Of a DNA stretch of 64,000 nt, positions 45,071 to 57,635 are shown piece after piece. How positions within the stretch are numbered: position 1 is the first letter of the stretch; each line of letters begins with the position of its first letter. The stretch covers positions 2,295,001-2,359,000 of the forward strand of contig CALNXK010000013.1 in assembly GCA_942486035.1 (NCBI GenBank), given 5' to 3'. Made by a program: the position numbers and the translations under genes. The notes beneath the pieces are model-generated. The model saw only the letters and a list, made by a program, of their open reading frames with translations, was not told the DNA's origin and ran no database searches. This DNA comes from Porites lobata (lineage: Eukaryota > Cnidaria > Anthozoa > Scleractinia > Poritidae).

Positions 45071-46915
45071 GTATGGGATACGTTCGGTATCATATTGCGC
45101 AATCCTCACAATGCCCGTGACAATTATACATGTAATAGATACTAGACAGTAGTAACCAAGTGTCTGGAAGTGCGGGCGAAGATATGCGGCGTTTACCTTA
45201 AATTGATTGATTTTGAGAACTGCTTTTATATTGTGTACATGAGTAAGAAAGCCCTAGTTAATAGTTCCAGTATCAACACAATGAATCACGGAGGATCATG
45301 AACGTGGAAATTGTATTAAACAACACAGTGAACAAGACTGTTATTGAATTCAACTATTTTGTTCACTAGTGCTTAGATACAGGTAATCTTGCGAACGATG
45401 AGAAGCGACTGAGGAGAGACGGCATTTTTCGCAGGCAAAGATAAATGCGTGACAACGCTCAAAGTGAAATGAAAATAGCACGAACTCTTATTATTCATGA
45501 ATCAGTGTTCGGTAACGAAAGGTCATTGAGATGCAACAGTGAAGCATGAAAAAGCTTAGTTTAAACTGCTTATTGAAGTGACAGATGCCAAGCGACGCAA
45601 CATGCTTGAAAACACATACAATATAAAACAGTTGTAGTGTGACCTGAATTAAGTTAACTTACATGGATTTATAAGCTCACCTGTATCTTACCAGCTCATC
45701 CCAGACTAAGCTGAGATCAGGCTCTGCTTTCATTTCACTTATTAAATAGATTTTTGGCAGCAAGGCGAATTGAAAAGTCTTGCATTTGATACAGTACGTG
45801 TATACCTGAATTACGCTGACTACGTGTTTTCGAAACAAACAAATATTGTTGCATGCCCTTCGTAACATTACCGCTGTCTCTCGACTTGTTTTCATGTAAC
45901 ACAAGGGCCTTCGCCGTCAATTCGCGGCCACGTACAAAACGGGAATTCCAAGAATGTGGACAGATTTTGCAAAAACCTCGCTGTACAGTTTACAAAGTAC
46001 CGCTGACCAAGAGTAGTCTGCGCGCTCCTACTTGTCGCCCGCAATAAAGGATTTGTGTGAGAATTCAGGTAATAGATTCAAGAACATAAATATTCGCTGT
46101 AATTGTCAATAAACACTTTACCTTTTTAATTGGTTCATTCTTGTTTGCTGTGTCGTTATTTTTGCGATCCACTGCAATTAAACCGATTTTCTTGATCCCC
46201 TAGTTTGGATCGGGAAAATAACCGCTCAATAAGCAAGATTAAACTAAGTAAAAAAGGTAAAGTGTTTTTCATGAAAATTCCAAAAAGTATCTATCTTCTT
46301 GAATCTATTACCTTAATTCCCATACAAATCCTTTATGATCGCGATTATTTTGAAGATTACGCAAAATGATACCAGTAAAATATCACATTAAACATTCTAA
46401 TTCTAAGCTTTTGTTGCCTGTGTACAAAGCAAGTACAGTTGAACCTCCATATCCAACCACCCCTCGTAAACAACCACCGCCCGCACACCACCACCTACCC
46501 AAATTAAACACAGAAACTTTTACCAGTCACAAGCTTTAGTTCCGTACCATTCGTAAGCAGCCGCGCCATTTTTGACCGGGTGCTTTTGAGGCAACTGTCT
46601 TTACAATATTCTATTGATTTTCACCTCGTTTGTAAGCGACCATTTGACGCATGGTGTGATCTCTAAGTAATCTGTATGTAAAATGCTACTCAAATCAACA
46701 ACATGTCTAGGAACCAAAATATATATGTAGCAATATATCGTGTATAGGGATCTCTCTCCCCGGAAGAGATCCTCCGTGGTTCGATTCTCGTAGTAAGCGG
46801 CTAATCGAATAGCGACCACAAAAACTTTGCATTTTGGGTCGTCACTTACGGGAGGTAAAATTTAGTGACCGCTGAAATTGATCCTTTAATATATCTTTTC
46901 TTTTTCTCCCACTAG
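45071..46915. other. Upstream region of the GT-PNP-Death gene
   Basis: No coding exon seen. 46438-46860 holds a degenerate repeat starting ACAGTTGAACCTCC, resembling pogo/Tigger-type ends. A polypyrimidine tract and acceptor CCCACTAG (46908-46915) stand 17 bp before the start codon, so a non-coding first exon must lie further upstream; I could not place it. Confidence 0.4.
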
Positions 46916-46932
46916 ACGTAATAGTGTAGAAT

Positions 46933-49900
46933 ATGGCATCATTAAAAAAAGTCAAAGTAGTGCTACTGGCCTCCGAGTGGAGCTCAAAGCATGGTGGACT
47001 ATCTACCTTCAACAGAGTGTTAGCCATACAGTTGACCCAAAATCCAAAGGTAGCAGTTTCCGTCTTTCTCCCAGAATGCGACCAGACCGAAAGGGACGCG
47101 GCAAAGAAGAACAACATTACTTTAGTTGAGGCAGAACCCAGGCCTGGCATTGACAAAATGCTATGGTTATGCCATCCACCGAAAGATCTTGAAATTGACT
47201 TTGTTATCGGCCACGGGGTAGTGCTTGGTCGTCAAGCACAAATTATAACAGATAATCGCTCATGCAAGTGGGTACAATTTGTGCACACCGACCCAGAGGA
47301 GCTGGGGATGTTCAAAGATTACGCAGATGCAGTTTCAAAGGGAGAAGAGAAGCATCAAACGGAAGTCAAACTCTGCGAAATGGCCGACTTCGTTGTGGCA
47401 GTGGGTCCTAAACTGGCAGAGGCTTATCGTTCCTACCTTCGACATTGTGGGAAAGACCGAAATGTCTTTGAGCTTACACCAGGTATCTTCAGCGAGTTCT
47501 CTAACGTACTGCAAAGCACGCAAGAAGAGGGCAAATTTCGAGTTTTATCTTTTGGGCGTGGCGATGCCGAAGACTTCCACTTGAAGGGATTTGACGTCGC
47601 GGCCAAAGCCGTAGCAAATCTTCATAATGCTCATCTGATCTTTGTTGGCGCTGCGAGCAAGGAACAAGACGAAGTGGCAGAGCGTTTGAAGAAATGCGAT
47701 TTACCTCCAAGTCGTCTCAGAGTAAGGGCTTACAAGGATAAACGAGAAGGCTTAAAACAGCTTTTCTCTGGGGTGGATCTTGCTTTAATGCCGTCGAGAA
47801 CCGAGGGTTTTGGACTCGCCGCTTTGGAAGCCCTATCTGCAGGACTACCTGTTTTGGTCAGTGCCAATTCAGGATTCGGAGAAGCCCTTGGTAAAGTGCC
47901 TTTTGGTTCAGGATGTGTGATTTCCTCTGACGATGCTGGAGTATGGGCTGAAGAAATCGGCAAGGTGATGAAAAAGCCAAGAGTCACCCGCTTGGAGGAA
48001 TCAAAATCAATCCTCGAAAATTATGCCAAAAAGTACAACTGGCAGGAACAAACCAAAGATCTCGTTGAAAAAATCATGGCCATTCGTAAGGGTAGGCAGT
48101 TCTATTGTTATCTGATTTTGTGAAATAATTCATAAATGCAGTCATATGCCACCTACATTTTTCTCATTTATTGCTTTAATTAATCTGTATAGTGATTTTA
48201 AAGATGAATTGACAAATCGACATTAAATGTTAGGATTGAAGAATCATCAGAGTTAACCAAGGGCCATTTTGGTTGTGAGTGTTTTGTACAGGCAATCACA
48301 TGATTTCGAGTGCAATTTGGGATGAATCAGCACAAGTAAATTTTTTCAAAGGTTAACCAAATTGTAATTAATTTTGTGGTCTTTGAAAAATTTACAACTA
48401 TTTATTTATCCCAAATTGTACGAGAATAACCGTGTGATTACTTGTTAGTATATACATGCAAAAATTTGACTTGCTCTTCCTCTTTTGCGTGTCACCGAGC
48501 CACTCCTCCTTGTTCCCGCCTACAAATGACAGCCTCGACCAAGATTGGTCTAGATTTTGATAGTTGAATACCTGACGGACAAAAACCACTAGAAGCTCGA
48601 AATTTGTTTACCGAAAAGTGAAGCCTTTTGTCGTTTTACGCTTTTAACTTTTCAAGTTATTCCACTTCCGCCACGGAAAGAACTACAACTGCGATAAAGA
48701 TTATATTCCTTTGTTGTGTTTTGTATATTTGGGTTTTGGTTGAGGAAAGCGTCGCAACGGGGATTTCAGCGATGGCTGTTTTTGTCTGGTTTAACGGCGA
48801 GCATAATTATTTTAAGTTTCAGTCATACGGCACGGTGACTCATAAGATAAATGTGCACAAGCTTTTAAACAGTTTTCTGACTGTAAATGAAAAGGGCAAG
48901 TTCTAAAGAAAACTTAGTCGTCGTGTTGGTTTTAAAAAGAAGGCTTTAAGCGGGTATGTTCGTCTAGTATTCGCCTTCCAAACGCGAAGCCGACTAAAAT
49001 ACAAACACACAGAAAACATTAGGTTTTAAAAAAGATTTTCCGCAACTCCTCAATCACACTACTTTCTTATGAAAGGTGATTTTGTTTTCAGACATTTTTC
49101 CTGTTTTGAGTGTCCTTCAAGAATTTTGCATTTTGCTATTTGGGAGGGAGTAAGGGAGGGTACGAATATCTCAAAACCGCACAGAATAACATAAGAAAAC
49201 CGCAAACCGCTTGGTTATGTAAAACAGCAAGACCGCACCAAAAATCGAGCAAAACCGCATCACCGCAAACTTACGCCCCCTGATTAATGGCTTTGTTTCT
49301 TCTGGTTTCGTTCTTGGAGTGTGGGTCAAAATGCCGCGTAAATGAAACTGAAATCAGACTTGCTTTTTAATTATGGTTGCAGGACTTGTGATTTACGTCT
49401 GTTTGCACATTCTCCACCCTCACCGAAAAAAATACGGAAAGGAGTTGTCGATTGTTCTACTGACAGACCGTTAACTCACCTGGCGCTGTTGATCAATTTA
49501 ATTTCAACTTTCTGCAATCAATTTCAACTTTTTGCACTCAAAAATTTCAACTTTCTGGACTGTTTGGGATTAATTGACGTGCTCTGATCTCAGCCAATGA
49601 GCGTGCTTAAATTATTGCACGTATATTATTAGTGTATCAATTATAAGGAACCTCTAAGGTCTGAAAAGCTAGAAAGTAAAATAAGACGATTAAAGGGAGC
49701 ATTACTATATTACAAACGAAACGTTAATCACTGTCACCGGCCGTACGGTCCTACTCGGGACCATAGTTACGTAGATACTCTCGTTTGCAGGGAGGATTGT
49801 AAACAGTCTACTCACTACCATATAAAAATTTGTTATTTCAGAATTAGACATGATTTCTATTAACTTTTCTTCTTTTTTTAACTTCATATCTAAAACATAA

Positions 49901-52900
49901 ATTTCTGCTTTAATTTCATTTTTTTATAGATTCCCCGCGAACATCATCTTCGGACGGCGCTAAGAAGCGAAAAGGAGATTCTCTATCAACAGGTGATTGA
50001 AAGGGTATCAATACAAGCTAGGAATAACACATTATTTATATCACAAATAGATAAGTTCAAACCTTTGGTTCTTGTCCTGCTGTTTTTGACCTGACGTCTT
50101 AGCTTTCAGATTAATAGCCTGTTCCAGGCGTTTAGATAGTGGTGAGCAAGTTAAATCGTACGCGGCGAGCCCAAAACGAAACACGAGGGGAGACTGGGCG
50201 GGAGCGAGAAAACCCCCCCTTTTCCAGCCCTATTTTTCCCTCGTCAATGGAACAGGCTATCAGATTATGTAGGAAGCTTGTACTTCAACCCAGCCGGCAC
50301 CGGTTTCCGTTGTTTAAAGGGGAAGGATAAGAGGCAGTTCTCCTGCTTGAAACTGGTGGACAGAAAGGACCTTTCTTCATTAAAAGTGAACTAATTAAAT
50401 TACCATTCTTTTCAAATAGACCAATAGCCGGTTTTGCCTGTGCGCCTCCACATCTCCAAAACCGATGCATGCTGGGGTCCCAGTGGCGGATCGATCTAGG
50501 GGAGGGGCCCGGGGAGCCCCCCCTTCCTTATTTTAGACCAAACTAAAGCCCGGCCCGAAGGGCGGGGCGCTTATACGGACCTCCCTAAAAATCACGCCTT
50601 AGATCTTGTTCTTACTTACATGTTGTACTTTAACTATTATGTAGCCACTTACATGTTTAAAGTTAACGTTCAATATAAAGTTACAAATAACTCGTTAAAA
50701 ATATACCATGTACGCACCTTGCCTTGGTGGTGATAAATTAGTAAAAGCACAATGAGCAGGAAACCACCACCGCTGTTTTTTCACCAGTTGACCCTGCTTT
50801 CCTGTTTCACACTTGTCATAGCAGGTAACACCGCTGACCAATAGCTACCACAGGCCTACTAACAAATTCAGACAGTTTCAAGTTGTCCCCCTCGATCACC
50901 GCTCGTTGATCCACGTTGCGTCAAGGACCTCTCCAGCGTCATCAGTTAAATCCGGTTACCTTCTTTGGTCAAAAATAAATCCAAAGCATTCTTGTAGACA
51001 GATAAAGCCAAAATACTTGTCTCTAGCGTTTGAGTTGTTAGATTGGAGAGATGCTTGCAGAGTGGAAAAGTATTGTAGACTGAGAAGTTCTTTTAGCTCA
51101 AGTTACTTTTTTAATTGTTCATATATTTATGTATAAAAGTATTTTCTTATTTATTAATAGATTTATTTTAGTATTTTGTTTTTTTGGTCTTCGGATATTT
51201 ATCTCTAGGTTTGTCATGCTTTGTTGTAATACATGTGACCTTTAGTGTAGCTAAAGTAAGCGTGCCGAGAAGAGTTGTCTCCTTGGTATGGGCTATTAAA
51301 AGTAAGGGTGGAGAGAGAAAGTCAGAAATTTGGTTTGATCAACTAAATATTCTGTGATTAACAGTACCTCTTAAAATGCTGAGTTTCCTTTCTTTTCTTG
51401 TATTATTTTTGATACCTAAAGAAGAGCCAGCTTCAAAAACAAGTAAGACGACATCAAGTAGCAATCCCAGTGATGCTGATCATGCAGAAGACGCGACTTC
51501 GGAGAATTCAATTGACGGTATAATGTCTATAATCTTGTTGTTATGTATGAATTAAGCTATTTCGATAATAACTCCGTAAAATATTTCTAACATCGGAAAA
51601 TAGGTTTTGAAAATCAAATGACTTCCAGATTGCAGACGTACGTAACCAACGTTCAAAACAACTTTATTTTACTGTTTGGGTAAGGTTATTAAATTCAATT
51701 AACAATTTTCTTTTTTGTGCAGAAACGAAGTCTCGAAAAACTGAAAGTAACCCTCCAGAGGTAGATGTTGCTGTGCTTACAAATAAAGAACTTCCTAAAA
51801 CATCAAAACGTTTGGATCTTGAGCAACTGCCAATCGATATTCTGTTGTTGACAGTACAGGACTGTGAGTTTTTAGCCTGTCTTTCCCACCTGACGGGTTT
51901 CTCGAGGATGTTTCAAAAAGACCTTGGCGACGTGTACATCGGAAAAATAGGGGAGATGAAAATCGCTCTAATGAAGTGCAGAATGAGTGCGGCTGGTCCT
52001 GGAGGTGCAGCAGGTGTTGTTAGAGACGCAGTCAAAGCCTTAACGCCCAAGGCAGTGTTTTGTGTTGGTTACTGTGGGGGCTTACAACCAGTCAAAGTCA
52101 AGCTAGGAGATGTAGTTATTTCCGAGGTACTAATCACATACGCTCCTTCAAAAGTCACCAAAGATGGTATTGAAGAACTTGGCGACCGAGTTCCGCTTAA
52201 GCCCAATCTTGCCAAGCTAATACTCAATGCTGCTGCTGGATGGAGCGCACCGTTGCGGGATCCAGCAGAATTAGAGGTGGAACAGGTACGAGGTGCGTTA
52301 TTGAGTGGACCACAAGTGGTCGATGACAATGATTTGCGTGAAGCACTTCTCAACCGATTCCCTGGGGCAATTGCTATCGAGATGGAGGGCGAAGGTAAAG
52401 TAAAATAACATTTTATGACAAAAATTCATCATTCTCCATTCAAGTGACGTAAACTGCGTTAGAAATGGGCGTATCGGTTATCCAAAAAGTTCCGATCCAT
52501 TGATAATAATGCATTCCCCGTATGCACCAACGCTCAAAGGTGTTTTAACGTTGTTTATTAGTGTCCTAAAGTTTTAAATCCTGTTTTAATTGGTTTAAAA
52601 TGTGTACCATTCAGACTAACTAGAAAATAATCGTAGCGGCTTTTGATTACTTTCTAACAATCGCTTGACGTGAAAACTTTGGTGTAAACGAGACACAAGT
52701 TTTGAGGCATTTTTAAACGAATGGAGAATTGAACTAAGCTGGCTTCAATTCTGTTCTAAACCATACACTTTAAAAAAATATATTTGGGAGCTTGAGCAAC
52801 TACGAAGGCGCGGAGGGCAAGTGGAACGTCGAAAAAGGAAAACTGCACATTAGCTGATTCAAACAAAAAATCAGCATACTTTTAGATCTTTGGTCAAATT

Positions 52901-55003
52901 CCAGATCCTTCTCTTGGAAATGTCTTATCTACTACATGTTATCTTTACTTTAAGGTGTTTACTCAGCAGCACATGACCTGAACGTTGAGTGGATAATTGT
53001 AAAAGGCGTGTCGGACTTCGCAGATGGCAAAAACTCTGAGAAAAATGCATGGCGACCCTTTGCGAGTTTAATGGCTGCATCATTTGTTGCTCATATCCTC
53101 AGTAATCCCATCATTTTTGAAGACTGGCCTCACTACAATAATGGAAAGACGAGTCTACCTCTCTCCTCAGGTGACTACCACACTGACGTGTTTAATTTTT
53201 TTAAATGATCATTATAAAACAAACAACCAACAGTGTTCCAAGATACAACAGACCAAGACGCGACTGATTCTACACCTGAATGTGGCTTTTTTTTTTTAAC
53301 TTAAAAATAAAGAGGCCACAATAGCTGCAAAGCTTTTAACTGATTCATTCTAGAGACGCATTAGTCAATACAAAAGTAATCGCTTCTAAACGGCAATCAT
53401 CGAAAAGTTCAGTATTCTAATGTTGAATCGCTTATTGGACTGAATGATGACTGTTTCTTCCATGCTTCAATGGGAAGAAAAACCCCTAATAGTTTTTCGA
53501 TAAAAAGACTTTAGAATCGGTAATCTCGTACCCAGATCTCTTATTGACGAAGCCGAAGGCGAGATCTGGTCAAGTAAGAAAATTCAGTTTTTTTGTTTGG
53601 CTAGATTGTGAGCGAACGACGTGAATGTTGTCTCCTGCGCGCGCTATTGCGTGTGCAATTGATTCTCTGCAAATAAATATTTTCACTGAAGAAGTAGTTT
53701 TCCGTCTCAATATAACTTGTAAAACCGTTTTTATCTTATCTTTACAGACTTTTAAAACCTCTCTCTCGGTATCAATAAAGATTTTTTAAAAAGAGCAAAA
53801 AAAAACTCTCGCGTAGAAGTTGACGCTTACTGCTTTGAGGTTTTAGCATGGATAAGAGAAAGACTATTATCCATGGTTTTAGCGCGCGTTATGATAATTA
53901 AATTTAAACCATAAATTATCCATGTTTAATCTAACTTTCGTGTTGAATTTGATGTTACAAAGAACAACAACAATAACAACAAATTATGTCATGCAAATAA
54001 ATCATGTTTACAGTCAGTTTTCATTTCCCCGCGCATTTAATTTCGCCTCTTCTAACCCGTAAGTTTTTCAGTTTCCTTATGAAACGATCACAGCGCCGAT
54101 AAAGCAGACCAAGACTCACTATGCAAAGGCCAAAAGCTACCTCAGAACTTTATCCTCGTCTTTGATGTACATGAATTTGTTACTAAGTAGGGTTACAAAT
54201 TTTTCTTTCCAGATCAAGCCGGTAAGCGTGATGAACAACCATCCAAAGGCAACAAAAAGACCGTATCTGGTGATAAAGGTATAAATATAGTAGCTATTTA
54301 AAGGTTCATTTAATCGACCTTAAAGTTTTGTGTTGATTTCATCTTCCTTTTAACCGCTTTGATGTCACAAGCAGACTTTTTCTTGACAAGACCCCTTTAA
54401 TAGGATCACACATCTACGCTGCATAGTGATTCTGGGTTTGCCACTTACGGGTTTACGTGATATAGTAAAAGGAAAAGTGAGCTCAATCTTTTCCCAAGAA
54501 GTAATTTACTGAAGTAATCGATTACATTACTTAAAGCTCCAGTAGCTGTCATAGGTTGGCGAAACCTCACGACATGTCTGGAATCAAGGAGCTTAAAATA
54601 ATGGCCATATCAGAACGTGGCAGTTCTATTTATTGATGTGATGATAAGTTAGGAATATGAAATCCATCTTTTTGTAACTCTGTAAAATAAATGTGTCCTA
54701 TCATTTATTACAGCTTTAATAAGAGATGGTACACCTGAACCAGAGGACTTAGAACGCTTGTCAAAAAAGATGGGAACATCCTGGGAATCTGTTGCACGGC
54801 GCCTTGAGTTTGAGCAGGAAGAAATTAATGAATTTGACCATGAGTATAAAGGATTCGCGAAGAAAGCCTATCAAATGCTCTGTAGGTGGAAAAAAAGGGA
54901 TGGTATAAAAGCAACTTACGAAGCCCTGTATAATGCCTTGACTCATGACCTTGTACAGCGTAGGGATTTAGCAGAGGCGTTTTGCCTATTAACCGTGGAA
55001 TAG
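46933..55003 (+). CDS. Glycosyltransferase (GT4-like) + nucleoside phosphorylase + Death-domain fusion protein
   Basis: Seven exons: 46933-48091, 49930-49992, 51422-51517, 51723-52394, 52955-53170, 54213-54278, 54714-55003, all joined by phase-1 GT-AG introns into 853 codons. Residues 1-386 (one exon): GT-B/GT4 glycosyltransferase with GGLSTFNRVLA (21-31) and an E-x7-E motif EGFGLAALE (291-299). Residues 387-~455: Ser/Lys-rich linker over three exons. Residues ~456-720: PNP/MTAN-type nucleoside phosphorylase with VGYCGGL, KLGDVVIS, EME (659-661) and GVSDFADG, where Asp684 matches the MTAN catalytic Asp. Residues ~765-848: Death domain (GTSWESVARRLEF...KRDGIKATYEAL...RRDLAEAF). PNP-fold domains in defence proteins can destroy nucleotides; Death domains recruit signalling partners. 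A cell-autonomous immune or death role is inferred. Start: ATG 17 bp after an acceptor. AATAAA follows at 55081. Confidence 0.85.
50475..50575. repeat. Dispersed repeat fragment in intron 2 of the GT-PNP-Death gene
   Basis: CAGTGGCGGATCGATCTAGGGGAGGGGCCC and onward resembles both the 31100 MITE end and the 27510 repeat. The right end is missing, so it is truncated. Confidence 0.5.
53532..53569. repeat. Short hairpin in intron 5
   Basis: CCAGATCTC and GAGATCTGG are perfect inverses around a loop containing GAAGCCGAAGGC, a word also seen in the 4748-4872 element. Confidence 0.5.
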
Positions 55004-55080
55004 TACCTGCAAAAGGCCATTTTAGATGCGATATAAAGTTGTGCTTTACATATTTCATCCACCTCTTTTATACTTTTCGC

Positions 55081-55086
55081 AATAAA
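55081..55086 (+). promoter_or_regulatory. Polyadenylation signal AATAAA of the GT-PNP-Death gene
   Basis: AATAAA 78 bp behind the TAG at 55001-55003, followed by a T-rich stretch. Confidence 0.7.
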
Positions 55087-57008
55087 GTAATATACTTTTA
55101 GCCCTTTTTTTAGCAAATTTGTACGTACTTTTTTATAACTTGCACGAAAGAAAGGAGGCGAATGACGGCTGTGGAACTGGTGGACCATTGGCACCAACCA
55201 AAAATATTTCTTTTTTTAGAAATCTGTTTTTTTATTCATGATTCCAAATCCTAAAGTTGAATTCTATTTCCAATTAGAAGCATCCAAGAGCCTTTTGGAA
55301 ATTTCACGTTTCCGTAACAGGGTGTTTAAAGGAATGAAATATTTTTATGTTCACACAGGAAGATGTTTCTCGCATTTACTATGAACAGTTGAAATACGTA
55401 AATTCGTCAAAATAAGTCAAAAGTAAAACGACCCCATAATCCTACACGCACTCAGGAAAGACAGCTGAAAACGGGGCACTAGAACTACATTTTAAGATTA
55501 AGCTTAGTCGTTAATTACATGCGTCAGCCACGAAAAACTTTAACTTTAACGTCGCTGATATTACAGCGCATTAACGCCCATTACCTGCCTCGATCCTCCA
55601 CGAGCTTTTACAAGTATTTTTGAGAGCGATCGCAGGGCACGAATAACGTCACGAACGGGGTTTCCCTCGTCGTTTCGGCCCCCTTCAACACCACTTTCCT
55701 GAGTAATTTATAAATCATATACTGTATCGCCAAATGGGTGATCGTGAGCGACTGGGGACGGGCAAGGCAGCCTCCAAGCAATAGTAAGCCATGTGACTCG
55801 TCCATATACATTTAAATATTACGTTTCTAAAAACAGTTTACTTTTAATAAGTTTCGCTAACACTTCTCGAGGTTCACCTTTTTTTATTGTATTGTAAACC
55901 TCAACAGTTTGTTAATAACCTTAGGTAGGCTTAAGATTTTATATCAAACAGCGTGGCTGTGATTTTAAACCCATTCTTAGTTACCTTTCATAGTTTTTAA
56001 GCAATGTACCAAGTACATAAGGTTGTACATAACAGTAATACATATAGCTGTTTTGTTGCAACCAAGTTTTAGCCAGTTATTTAGTAACAATGTACCTGTT
56101 AGAATTTTTCCTACAATAAAGTGTGTTTCATGTACTCGTGTTGTCTATTTCACTGATCTGATTACAGTTGTTGGCTTCATACTAGAAGCTAAGTTAGCCT
56201 TCAAGTAGGCAGTTGACTCAAGAGCACTTGAAAGTCTTAAGTCGCTCTGTAGAAAACATGGCCTCACAGTAGTTCACAGGTATCTACACCTGATTCGCCT
56301 AATGGATTCTGGAAATTATCGGAAGAAATCTTTAACAGAATAAGCGATAAAAGTGAGCATGTCAATTATTTACTAGCCAATCGCGATGTTGCCAAGCGGC
56401 AAAATATCTTGTTTTAAATATCTCGTTTTAATAATCTATTTTGTCGTTCTTTGCTTTTAGTATTTTTCTGATTTTAGTACTCTTATGATAATACATTTTC
56501 TATTTTTATCAAATGTTCATAATAATTTTGTAAATAGAGATATCCTGAAGAGATATAATAAAGTTATCTTCTCTTACCCTATCTTCTCGCTCAAAGATGG
56601 TTCCAAGTACACTTACATTATACTTGAAGCTCTAGTGAGAAGCCAACGATTATTTCATGTAAGGGCGATAGGCATTATCACGGTTCTCGACGCCATCTTG
56701 ACGAGTAGGCAACCGCGTGAGAAATTACAGCGTTTATATCAGACTGTTGAATAATTTCCGTAAGACCGTAATTTTCTATACATTTGTCCGTAAAAATTTC
56801 TTTTCCTGCCGACTAAAATTTCCCGGGAAAAGTTGCAGACAAATATATGAAAAATCTAAAGCAAGCGTCTGGAGAATTTTAAGCACAGTAACAGCCCCCA
56901 AAATTAGTTAGTAAAATCCTCTGCTGTGTAGCTTTAGTTTACTAAACGTTTAAGCAGTTTCCAATGCGACATTTATCCAATGGCGACATATCATTTGAAA
57001 AAGGCTGT
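55087..57008. other. No recognised gene
   Basis: AT-rich intergenic sequence. Open frames under 90 codons without known motifs. Confidence 0.4.
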
Positions 57009-57013
57009 ATATG

Positions 57014-57484
57014 CAGTGCCGTAGCCAGACCAAACGGCCAACCGAGGCAGGCGGGAGTTGCTAGCGGGGTTCGGGGGCATGCCCCCCCCCCGCCCCCCGA
57101 GAGATTTTGAACTTTAGTCTCTCGGAAATGCGATTTGCAGCGTTTTCTGGGCCTTTCGGTAACTTTTTTTCGAGTTAATTTAAGTGGAATTTAAAAAGCA
57201 ATAATCAGAAACAAGCTACATAATCTGGGTGACCGTTAACCTCGCCAATGGTTTTGATCAGTATTTGTTCAAAAAAAATTTGAGTTAACGTTCGTTGCCC
57301 CTTGAGATCGATGATATGGTAATTTTTTCATAGTATATTGACTGAATTGCAGAATTCTTTCTAATATCATGATGCATTAAAAATATGCGATGATCGCTTA
57401 TGTAAAATAAAAATGATCGGCGAAATTCGTCAAAATTTTACCAAGGCGAGTGCCTCGGTTGGCCTCATACTAGCTACGGCGCTG
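57014..57484. mobile_element. 471-bp MITE with 5-bp target-site duplication ATATG
   Basis: TIRs CAGTGCCGTAGC and GCTACGGCGCTG (one mismatch). A perfect second inverted pair, GGCCAACCGAGGCA and TGCCTCGGTTGGCC, lies inside the ends. ATATG stands directly at both sides (57009-57013, 57485-57489). A C-run of ~9 is internal. No transposase coding. Confidence 0.85.
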
Positions 57485-57635
57485 ATATGTAAAACGGAAA
57501 GGTGTTTAAAGTTGTAAAGGCTCGCTGTTTTGATTGCATAGAGTTTTTGTTATAATCCTCCAAAAAACGATTTGGTTGGATGCGACGCTTACTCGAAGGG
57601 GACGTTTAATCGAGTAAATGCGATATTGTTACAAA

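Noticed and set aside
46438..46860. Complete Tigger-like element before the GT-PNP-Death gene
   Set aside because: The left end resembles pogo/Tigger (ACAGTTGAACCTCC) but I found no matching right end, so it is noted only as a degenerate repeat.
48628..48906. 92-codon plus frame inside intron 1 of the GT-PNP-Death gene
   Set aside because: Starts with a non-ATG codon and shows no domain. The gene's exons join in frame without it.
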